A DNA stretch of 5,414 nucleotides, from the NCBI GenBank assembly GCA_043820105.1, contig JBDREC010000023.1, positions 1 through 5,414 on the forward strand, given 5' to 3'. Below are positions 1-5,414 of the stretch, piece after piece. Positions within the stretch are counted from its first letter, which is position 1; each line of letters opens with the position of its first letter. A program made the position numbers and the translations under genes. Source of the DNA: JBDREC01 sp043820105 [NCBI: Pseudomonadota bacterium]. GTDB lineage: Bacteria; Bdellovibrionota_F; JAHFAK01. The notes beneath the pieces are model-generated. The model worked only from the letters and a program-made list of their open reading frames with translations, searched no databases and was not told the origin of the DNA.

Positions 1-1247
1 ATAAGGTACCAACAGAATGCCTTCGTTATAGGAAATATAATGGAAGAATACTAAGCGACATAAAAAGCTATGAAGCAAATCATGGTGTGTTTGATGAAAA
101 AATGCAAAAAACTCAAAATATAATTGGTGAATTTCTAGAACGAAAAGACCCTGAAAACACAAATGCCTTAATGAAATCAATTGAGCATGCAGGACAACTT
201 GAACCTGCAATCATCACGTGCGATGGTTTTTTAATAAATGGCAATAGACGAAAGATGGTATTTAATAAACTTTATCCTTCTAATAATGAAAAATATGGAA
301 TGATGAAAGTCGTCATTTTACCGAATGTTGGTGATGAGGGAGGGCCGCCAACAATAAAAGAAATTGAACACATTGAAAATAGATATCAGTTACAAAGAGA
401 TGGTAAATCGGAATATTATGGGTTTGATATGGCACTTTCAATTAAGAGAAAAATAGACAGTGGCTTAACACTAAAGGAACAGCTAAGAGATGACCCTCGC
501 TATATTGGGATGAATGATGCTGAACTAAAGAAAATAGTGAAAAAATATGAGAGGGATTATTTATTTCCGTTGGAATGTGTCGATAGATATTTGGAATCCC
601 TTGGCAGAATGGGATTGTATGATTCTGTTTCAACTGGTGTTGGTGATAAAGAAGGAAGATGGCAAGCCTTTATTGATTACGGTATTTTTTACAAAAATTA
701 TTTGTCTAATGAAAAGTGGCGTATAGAAGCAGGTATTGAAGAAGATGAGATAGGCGATATTGAAGATATGGCATTTAAAATAATCAGAAAAAGGGAGGTG
801 CCATCTAGAAGGTTAAATGATGTGATAAGAGATTTAAAAAAATTTCTGAAAAATACTGAATCCAAAAAACTACTAACGAGTTTAGAAAGAGAAGTAGATA
901 TTCAACTTCCGCATGAAGATTATCACGATAAAGATGGTAATGAACTTTCGACAAGAACTCTTGATATCGTTTGGGGTAAAAAATATAATAAAAATTTTGC
1001 ACATAAAATTAATGCGGCATATGGGCATCTTGAAAATCAACAGGAAAGAGAAACACCCTTAACCCTATTAGAAGCGGCATTGAAGAAACTTAACCACGAT
1101 AACATGGATTTAAAGAACATTAGTGTGAGTGACCAAAACAAGGCAATGAAGTTGGCTAGAGCAATAAAAGAGAGAGCGAATGAATTAGAAAGTGAAGCGT
1201 ATCAATTTCAAAAAGACTTTAAAAGCCTTAAGAACAAAAAGTGGTAG
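1..1247 (+). CDS. ParB/sulfiredoxin-fold-like N-terminal domain protein (5' end outside window)
   Basis: This is the first gene of the visible operon. The frame is open from base 3 without a stop, giving 414 visible residues. A GTG at 87 could serve as a start. However, the 28 codons before it read as ordinary protein (they include LRYRKYNGRI and DIKSYEANHG) and fit the beginning of a ParB-like domain, so the real start probably lies upstream of the window. The domain core is GQLEPAII (192-215) followed by DGFLINGNRRKM. Its GNRR (240-251) sits where classical ParB proteins have the GERR nucleotide-binding motif. The remaining two thirds is charged and mostly helical, ending in a Lys/Glu-rich, coiled-coil-like tail, with no recognisable nuclease motif. 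ParB-fold proteins bind CTP or other nucleotides and act in plasmid partition, and related folds occur in defence proteins (DndB, SspE). With a helicase and methyltransferase downstream, a DNA-sensing or regulatory role is more likely than partition; that is inference. Confidence 0.78.
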   Translation, partial: KVPTECLRYRKYNGRILSDIKSYEANHGVFDEKMQKTQNIIGEFLERKDPENTNALMKSIEHAGQLEPAIITCDGFLINGNRRKMVFNKLYPSNNEKYGMMKVVILPNVGDEGGPPTIKEIEHIENRYQLQRDGKSEYYGFDMALSIKRKIDSGLTLKEQLRDDPRYIGMNDAELKKIVKKYERDYLFPLECVDRYLESLGRMGLYDSVSTGVGDKEGRWQAFIDYGIFYKNYLSNEKWRIEAGIEEDEIGDIEDMAFKIIRKREVPSRRLNDVIRDLKKFLKNTESKKLLTSLEREVDIQLPHEDYHDKDGNELSTRTLDIVWGKKYNKNFAHKINAAYGHLENQQERETPLTLLEAALKKLNHDNMDLKNISVSDQNKAMKLARAIKERANELESEAYQFQKDFKSLKNKKW

Positions 1248-1249
1248 AT

Positions 1250-3154
1250 ATGCTTATCTCATTTGATAATAATAAAGAATTAATTCTAAATGACAATAAA
1301 TCCCAATTAAAATCAAAACACAGTTCGCAATTAAAATATTGGGAATTTGTTCCTTCTAAAGATGATAATTCTTTATGGACTTATGTTGGATCAAGCAACT
1401 TAACTATTATTTGTACTAAGATTGAGGCATATTTTAAAAAGCATAAAATTCAATTTCAATTATGTGATAAGATATCCAAACTTCTTTTAGAAAACCAACG
1501 TATTAAGCAGGCGTTTTCTCAGTCAAAATCACTATCAAAAAATTTCAAAGATGGGAATTATGATTCTAAACAGTTTAATGAGTTCTGCTATTTTTTGAAG
1601 ACAAATATCAGAAGAGAACTGAGAGAACATCAAATAAAAGCCTGTTATCACCATTATCTTCTCAAAAATTCTGCAAATTTTTCTGTCCCAGGCAGTGGGA
1701 AGACAAGTGTTGTATTAAGTGTATATGAGAAACTTCGTACTGAAAATGAAGTAAATCTAATTTATGTTGCTGGACCTACATCTTGTTTCGGTCCTTGGCA
1801 AAATGAATTTGAATCGACATTGGGTAGAAAAGCGAAATGTAAGATATTATCAGGAGGAGATAGTTTATCAAGGAAAGATGAATATTATGATTTTTATTCA
1901 GATGATTATGAACTTATTCTAACATCATTTCAAACATTTTATAGAGACGTATCACATATCGCCAATTTTTTCAATCATGTGTCAATGAATGTCCTTCTTG
2001 TCATTGATGAAGCCCACTATATGAAGCAGATAGGTGGAGTGTGGGCAGATGCTATTCTTGAAGCAGGTCAATATGCCAAATACAGGTTAATTTTAACAGG
2101 AACTCCATGCCCAAGAAAATATATGGACCTTTTTAATCTGTTTGACTTTCTTTGGCCGCAAAATAAGCCGATTTCTGATATTGACAAAAGCAAAATTGAT
2201 ATCTCTGAAGCAAATGGAGATAAGGATACAGCCGCTTCCATAATTAGAAATTCAATAGACCCACTTTTTTACCGAGTTAGGAAAAAAGATCTTGGTCTAT
2301 TGCCTCCACAATTTCATAAACCCATTATAATTGAAATGAACAAATATGAGAAATTGATATACAAGGCAATTTCCGAACGTCTTCAAGAACTAAGTCATTT
2401 TGATGAAATGAAAAGCGTAGAATTTCTTTTAAAGTTGAAAAAAGGAAGGGTTATTCGACTTCGTCAATTGATTTCATATGCAAAACTTCTAATAACAGCG
2501 ATTGATGATTATAGCGAAGATTTAATAAGTGATGACAAGGATTTACAGCAAGTGATAATAAATTATGACAAGTATGAGAAACCTGCAAAATTAGTTGCCC
2601 TGAATGATTTAGTAAAAAAGATTAGCCAAAATGATAAAAAAATTCTGGTATGGACGAACTTTATTGGAACCATTAAACTTTTGGAGAATTATTTCAATTC
2701 CAAGGGAGAGCATTGTCGATCTATATATGGGGACATTCCTATCTATGAGAGTCCATATAAGGAGGAATGGACAAGGGAAAAAATTGTGCGCGAGTTTTTA
2801 GACATTGACAGCAATCTAAACATTCTAATAGCGAATCCAGCGGCTTGTGCGGAGTCAATTTCTTTGCATAAGAGTTGTTTCAACGCTATTTATTATGACC
2901 TTTCATATAATTGTGCTCAATATTTACAGTCTATGGACCGCATCCATCGTGTGGGAGGTTCAGAAGAAAATGAAGCAAATTATTATTTTTTGCAATATGC
3001 TGATACGATTGATGCTGACATTATGAATAATTTATCAAATAAAGCGGAAAAGATGTACGCAATAATCGAAAACGATTATGCCATATATTCAATGGATATG
3101 TTTGAAGATGATGGAAGTGAAATTGAGGCTTACGACAGGATTTTTGGAGCATAG
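1250..3154 (+). CDS. SNF2-like superfamily 2 DEAH helicase/DNA translocase
   Basis: This 634-residue protein is a probable ATP-driven DNA translocase. Counting from ATG 1250, the motifs run in order: a Q-like motif LREHQ (124-128), Walker A PGSGKT (147-152), DEAH (253-256), motif III TGTP (283-286), motif IV around VWTNF (about 467-471) and motif VI QSMDRIHRVG (560-569) with its arginine finger. The TGTP and QxxDRxHRxG forms are characteristic of SNF2/Rad54-like enzymes. Walker A reads NFSVPGSGKT rather than the usual DEMGLGKT, which suggests a divergent subfamily. The first 115 or so residues match no domain I know. The region between motifs III and IV (about 295-455) is a charged helical insertion. 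No nuclease or methylase domain is fused; those functions lie in the next two genes. The upstream gene stops at 1245-1247. An in-frame GTG at 1241 would overlap that stop, while ATG 1250 leaves a 2 bp gap. Neither has a strong ribosome-binding site, so translation is probably coupled. Confidence 0.9.
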   Translation: MLISFDNNKELILNDNKSQLKSKHSSQLKYWEFVPSKDDNSLWTYVGSSNLTIICTKIEAYFKKHKIQFQLCDKISKLLLENQRIKQAFSQSKSLSKNFKDGNYDSKQFNEFCYFLKTNIRRELREHQIKACYHHYLLKNSANFSVPGSGKTSVVLSVYEKLRTENEVNLIYVAGPTSCFGPWQNEFESTLGRKAKCKILSGGDSLSRKDEYYDFYSDDYELILTSFQTFYRDVSHIANFFNHVSMNVLLVIDEAHYMKQIGGVWADAILEAGQYAKYRLILTGTPCPRKYMDLFNLFDFLWPQNKPISDIDKSKIDISEANGDKDTAASIIRNSIDPLFYRVRKKDLGLLPPQFHKPIIIEMNKYEKLIYKAISERLQELSHFDEMKSVEFLLKLKKGRVIRLRQLISYAKLLITAIDDYSEDLISDDKDLQQVIINYDKYEKPAKLVALNDLVKKISQNDKKILVWTNFIGTIKLLENYFNSKGEHCRSIYGDIPIYESPYKEEWTREKIVREFLDIDSNLNILIANPAACAESISLHKSCFNAIYYDLSYNCAQYLQSMDRIHRVGGSEENEANYYFLQYADTIDADIMNNLSNKAEKMYAIIENDYAIYSMDMFEDDGSEIEAYDRIFGA

Positions 3155-3157
3155 TTG

Positions 3158-4120
3158 ATGTTAAACTTTGAAAAAATAACTTTTGGAAAGGTGAGTGCTT
3201 TGGTTGAAACTATTGCTTTTCATACCATAAACGATATTGAACATATTGAACGCTATTATCTTAATAAAGCAACAGATTTTTCTGATAATCTTTCTTTTCT
3301 ATCTGCCATCCAATTAGTCGAAGTATTAGATGGAAAAATTCTACCATCAGCAATCATTACTTCCCTTCAATCAATTCAAGATAAGCAAGAAAAAAGCAAT
3401 AAACTAAAATTGATTATATTGGATAAAATACTTCAACACAATGATAATACTCAAATCCAAGAGTTCTGGGACTATTGCTCAAGGTTTTCACTTGACGGAA
3501 ATAGATTCTCTTACATTCCGAATTTGACTAACAGGCTGAAACAGGCAGGAATTAGAAATTACCTTATGGAATTAGGATTTGTGACGAAAGACAATGATAG
3601 GGATGAATATTTTATAGATGGGGAATACGCTAATTTATTTATAAGTTTTAGGGAAAACACTACCGTGTTAACTCCTAAAGCATTTACTTCTATGCAAAAG
3701 AGGCAAGTAGAACTTGGTAATAAGGCAGAGCAAAGAATTATTGAATATGAAATGAAAAAATTGAAAGATTATCCTTATATGGCAAGAAATATTGAGCATA
3801 TTGCAAAAATAAATGTGAATGCTGGTTATGATATTGAAAGTTTTTGCAAGAATGAGGCTGAAAAAGGAGTTTCAGAGAAGATATATATAGAAGTCAAAGC
3901 GGTATCAGCAATACAAAAGAAATTTTACTGGTCAGCAAATGAAGTAGAGACGGCAAAAAGATTAAAATCAAGGTATTATCTTTATCTTTTACCTATTGGG
4001 CTAAATGAGCAATTTGACATTAATAATCTACAAATTATTCAAAATCCATACGAATCTGTTTATTTGAGTTCTGATTGGCTGAAAAGGGAAGAATCAATAT
4101 CAGTCACGGAAAAAATTTAA
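3158..4120 (+). CDS. NO VEIN (DUF3883)-type domain protein, putative restriction nuclease subunit
   Basis: This is a 320-residue protein. Counting from ATG 3158, residues 1 to about 115 are helical and unrecognised. Residues about 115-170 look like a winged-helix segment, with RLKQAGIRNYLMELGFV followed by a short hairpin-like stretch. Residues about 185-280 match the pattern of the NO VEIN C-terminal domain (DUF3883): E191 in the first helix, GYDI with D225, IEVK with E245 and K247, then N261-E262. The D...ExK arrangement is that of PD-(D/E)XK nucleases and all the expected acidic and lysine residues are present. Such domains are frequent in restriction and defence loci, so this is the best candidate for the DNA-cutting subunit; cleavage is not proven by sequence. 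A TTG at 3155 touches the helicase stop. ATG 3158 is preferred because GGAG (3146-3149) lies 8 bp upstream of it. The methyltransferase follows after a 4 bp gap. Confidence 0.8.
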   Translation: MLNFEKITFGKVSALVETIAFHTINDIEHIERYYLNKATDFSDNLSFLSAIQLVEVLDGKILPSAIITSLQSIQDKQEKSNKLKLIILDKILQHNDNTQIQEFWDYCSRFSLDGNRFSYIPNLTNRLKQAGIRNYLMELGFVTKDNDRDEYFIDGEYANLFISFRENTTVLTPKAFTSMQKRQVELGNKAEQRIIEYEMKKLKDYPYMARNIEHIAKINVNAGYDIESFCKNEAEKGVSEKIYIEVKAVSAIQKKFYWSANEVETAKRLKSRYYLYLLPIGLNEQFDINNLQIIQNPYESVYLSSDWLKREESISVTEKI

Positions 4121-4124
4121 GTCT

Positions 4125-5027
4125 ATGCAATATGAAAAAAATACCATTTATAATGGAGATTGCAGGGAATTATTGAAGGATGAAACCTTCATAGTGGATA
4201 ATTCTGTGCATCTAATAGTAACATCACCTCCTTATTCTGACAGAAGGAAAAGTACTTATGGGGGTATACATCCAAATGAATATGTTGAATGGTTTTTGCC
4301 ATTATCAGAGCACATGTTAAGAATTCTAAAACCTCAAGGCTCACTTATTATCAATATTAAAGAGCATGTTACGAATGGAGAACGCCAGACATATGTATTG
4401 GAGTTGATTCTTGCAATGAAAAAGCAAGGATGGAAATGGACAGAAGAATATTGTTGGTACAAGAAAACTGCATTTCCAGGAAAATGGCCCAATCGTTTTA
4501 GGGATTCTTGGGAAAGATGTTTGCATTTTACAAAAGAAAAGAAGTTTTATATGAATCAAGATGCAGTCAAGGTGCCTATAGGTGACTGGGCAGAAAAACG
4601 TTTTAAGAGTATGTCAGAAAATGATTTTATCCGATATGCTTCTGGCACAAACAAACATCTAGGCAAAAGAGTGGCTAATTGGATGAACAAGAGAAAGGTT
4701 TATCCGCATAATGTTTTAGTTTTTGAAAAAGAACACTATTCACTTCCATCGAACGTTCTTGAACTATGTCCTGTAACAAATCATAAAAACCACAGCGCTT
4801 GTTTTCCACTGGAGTTACCTGCTTGGTTTATCAGGCTTCTTTCAAAGAAAAATGATTTAGTGCTAGACCCATTTATTGGTGTGGGTACAACCGCTTTAGC
4901 CTGTAGACTGCTTGGTAGGAATTACATTGGAATCGAAAAACAAAAAGAATATATAAAAGAAGCCAACCTAAATATTCAGAAATTAGAACAGGAAATATCA
5001 AGTTCTAAAAGAAAATGCCAACAATAA
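4125..5027 (+). CDS. Site-specific DNA methyltransferase, beta class (N4-cytosine or N6-adenine)
   Basis: This 300-residue enzyme transfers a methyl group from S-adenosylmethionine to an exocyclic amino group of a DNA base. The catalytic motif IV TSPPY is at 33-37, before the AdoMet-binding motif I DPFIGVGTT at 248-256, with YIGIE (acid at 271) following. The order IV-to-I is the circular permutation that defines the beta class. TSPPY rather than DPPY leans towards N4-cytosine, but N6-adenine cannot be excluded. The stretch RDSWERCLHFTK (126-137) and HSACFP (223-228) are also typical of this group. Residues about 145-215 are the likely target-recognition region. The length and a complete motif set indicate an intact enzyme, so it does not visibly need a separate specificity subunit. 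ATG 4125 lies 4 bp after the preceding stop with only a weak, distant purine tract, consistent with translational coupling. It is the probable self-marking component of the cassette. Confidence 0.93.
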   Translation: MQYEKNTIYNGDCRELLKDETFIVDNSVHLIVTSPPYSDRRKSTYGGIHPNEYVEWFLPLSEHMLRILKPQGSLIINIKEHVTNGERQTYVLELILAMKKQGWKWTEEYCWYKKTAFPGKWPNRFRDSWERCLHFTKEKKFYMNQDAVKVPIGDWAEKRFKSMSENDFIRYASGTNKHLGKRVANWMNKRKVYPHNVLVFEKEHYSLPSNVLELCPVTNHKNHSACFPLELPAWFIRLLSKKNDLVLDPFIGVGTTALACRLLGRNYIGIEKQKEYIKEANLNIQKLEQEISSSKRKCQQ

Positions 5028-5087
5028 AGGTGAAGTATGCTCATTTGCGGGGGGCACCTTACTGGGAAAATTGGGGCCAAACCTTGA
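5026..5087 (+). pseudogene. Possible truncated start of a fifth operon gene
   Basis: AAGG (5027-5030), overlapping the methyltransferase stop, precedes an ATG at 5037 by 6 bp. It is as good as any ribosome-binding site in the operon. The frame from this ATG has only 16 codons (MLICGGHLTGKIGAKP) before TGA at 5085-5087, and the peptide resembles nothing I know. The arrangement looks like the beginning of a further cassette gene whose body was lost, with foreign sequence joined shortly after the start codon. It could also be a chance start or a very small peptide. Confidence 0.35.
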
Positions 5088-5166
5088 CGGGCTGTTGCCC
5101 AATCATATTGAAGATCTATCAGCACTCCTTAAAGCACATGAAGGACATACCCAAAAACGCAGCTAA
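5028..5166 (+). pseudogene. Start-less open frame, possible 3' remnant of an interrupted gene
   Basis: In the frame one base forward of the methyltransferase frame, codons are open from 4987 to the stop TAA at 5164-5166. The last 40 or so residues, including GTLLGKLGPNLDGLLP and HIEDLSALLKAHEG, look like real protein: a helical, amphipathic C-terminus rather than random translation. There is no ATG in frame and no ribosome-binding site for it. It may therefore be the surviving tail of a gene cut by the arrival of the cassette or of an insertion element. I do not recognise the family. The overlapping G-rich repeat at 5051-5091 leaves open that part of it is non-coding. Confidence 0.35.
5051..5091. 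repeat. Imperfect GGGGC...ACCTT...GGG direct repeat, possible mobile-element end
   Basis: Two related units lie side by side. Unit 1 (5051-5066) reads GGGGC-ACCTT-ACTGGG. Unit 2 (5073-5091) reads GGGGC, CAA, ACCTT, GAC, GGG. They are offset by about 22 bp and separated by AAAATT. Short G-rich tandem repeats of this spacing are reminiscent of the multiple terminal repeats of IS21-family elements. This is pattern recall only: no transposase gene and no matching opposite end are visible in the window. The repeat falls at the change from AT-rich cassette to GC-richer flank. Confidence 0.4.
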
Positions 5167-5243
5167 TCATTTGAATTAAAAAATGTGTTCCGGGAATGCC
5201 CTCCGGGTCGGCGCAAGATTGCAGTCAAGGTCGTGGATTTCTG

Positions 5244-5252
5244 AGGATTGAA
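5244..5252 (+). promoter_or_regulatory. Ribosome-binding site deciding the GTG start of the last gene
   Basis: GAGGA directly upstream of TTGAA and the GTG at 5253 gives a Shine-Dalgarno core with about 5-6 bp spacing. An alternative in-frame ATG at 5196 has no such sequence. Its extra 19 residues (beginning MPSGSAQDCSQG) are unlike the start of a membrane sensor. GTG 5253 is therefore preferred. Confidence 0.6.
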
Positions 5253-5414
5253 GTGTTTTATCGAGGAATAAAAACTAATATATTTATAAATATTGCGGTG
5301 CTGTTAGTGCTGGCAATGATTCTGATTGATTTTGTAATTACTATTGCAGTTCAGAATATTCTGATTCGATCTGAAATTTCAAAAGGCTCCTTTCTTATTT
5401 CTTCGATAGAAGAT
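5253..5414 (+). CDS. N-terminus of a membrane sensor, probably histidine kinase (3' end outside window)
   Basis: Fifty-four codons are visible and the frame runs off the right edge. After a short basic start (VFYRGIKTN, with V read as formyl-Met) comes one long hydrophobic segment, about residues 10-34, that would be a signal-anchor transmembrane helix. A polar, presumably periplasmic, stretch follows (LIRSEISKGSFLIS). This composition is what I recall from the start of sensor histidine kinases abundant in Desulfobacterota, where an IKT-IFxNIA segment leads into a sensor and then HAMP and kinase domains. No HAMP, phospho-accepting His or ATPase motif is within the window. Kinase identity therefore rests on N-terminal resemblance only; a chemoreceptor or cyclic-di-GMP enzyme with a similar anchor is possible. 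It is probably a chromosomal flank gene unrelated to the cassette. Confidence 0.55.
   Translation, partial: MFYRGIKTNIFINIAVLLVLAMILIDFVITIAVQNILIRSEISKGSFLISSIED

Noticed and set aside
87-89. GTG as the true start of the ParB-like protein
   Set aside because: There is no clear ribosome-binding site in front of it, and the in-frame upstream codons encode what looks like the first part of the domain.
442-633. Minus-strand open frame of 63 codons
   Set aside because: It lies wholly antisense to the ParB-like gene, with low-complexity His/Ser/Phe-rich translation and no recognisable motif. It is a shadow of the real frame.
805-1002. Minus-strand open frame of 65 codons
   Set aside because: It is antisense to the ParB-like gene, and its Tyr/Leu/Phe-rich content simply mirrors the Lys/Asn/Glu-rich sense frame.
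1-1247. Plasmid partition locus (parB) interpretation
   Set aside because: The following genes are a helicase, a nuclease-like protein and a methyltransferase, and no ParB DNA-binding helix-turn-helix or parS-like site is evident. A parA could only lie upstream, outside the window.
4341-4559. Minus-strand open frame of 72 codons
   Set aside because: It is antisense within the methyltransferase catalytic region, and its Phe/Cys/Ser-rich translation has no family resemblance.
5188-5208. CCGGG-AATGCCCT-CCGGG as a terminator or regulatory hairpin
   Set aside because: Only about a 4 bp stem forms (CCGG with CCGG, or GGG with CCC), and no T-run follows. It reads better as a GC-rich coincidence or short direct repeat.

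Overview
The window holds four tightly packed, co-directional (+ strand) genes from a low-GC, probably horizontally acquired DNA-processing or defence cassette. Beyond it lies about 390 bp of different character that ends inside another gene. In order the genes encode: (1) a ParB/sulfiredoxin-fold-like protein, cut by the left edge of the window; (2) a superfamily 2, SNF2-like helicase/translocase; (3) a protein ending in a NO VEIN (DUF3883)-type, PD-(D/E)XK-like putative nuclease domain; (4) a beta-class amino-methyltransferase with a TSPPY catalytic motif. The gene junctions are between about a 7 bp overlap and a 4 bp gap. There is no visible promoter or terminator between the genes, so they almost certainly form one operon.

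Taken together, the parts resemble a restriction-modification system split over separate polypeptides. The methyltransferase would mark self DNA, the helicase would translocate on DNA, and the NO VEIN protein is the candidate nuclease. The ParB-like protein is the unusual component, a possible NTP-dependent DNA sensor or loader. I recognise the component families but cannot match the four-gene combination to a named defence system. Its function is inference from domain content and gene order.

Immediately after the methyltransferase stop codon (5025-5027) there is a good ribosome-binding site and an ATG (5037), but the frame closes after 16 codons. At about the same point the sequence becomes locally GC-rich (about 35 of 60 bases in 5041-5100). 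It also shows an imperfect GGGGC...ACCTT...GGG direct repeat. An open frame with no start of its own runs through here to a stop at 5164-5166. This looks like a recombination scar or mobile-element end at the right boundary of the cassette.

The last gene begins at about 5253 with a hydrophobic N-terminal segment. It resembles sensor histidine kinases common in Desulfobacterota (former Deltaproteobacteria), so that is the tentative host lineage. The AT-rich cassette (sampled stretches about 17-35% GC) would then be an insertion. No tRNA, rRNA, CRISPR array or complete transposase is visible.
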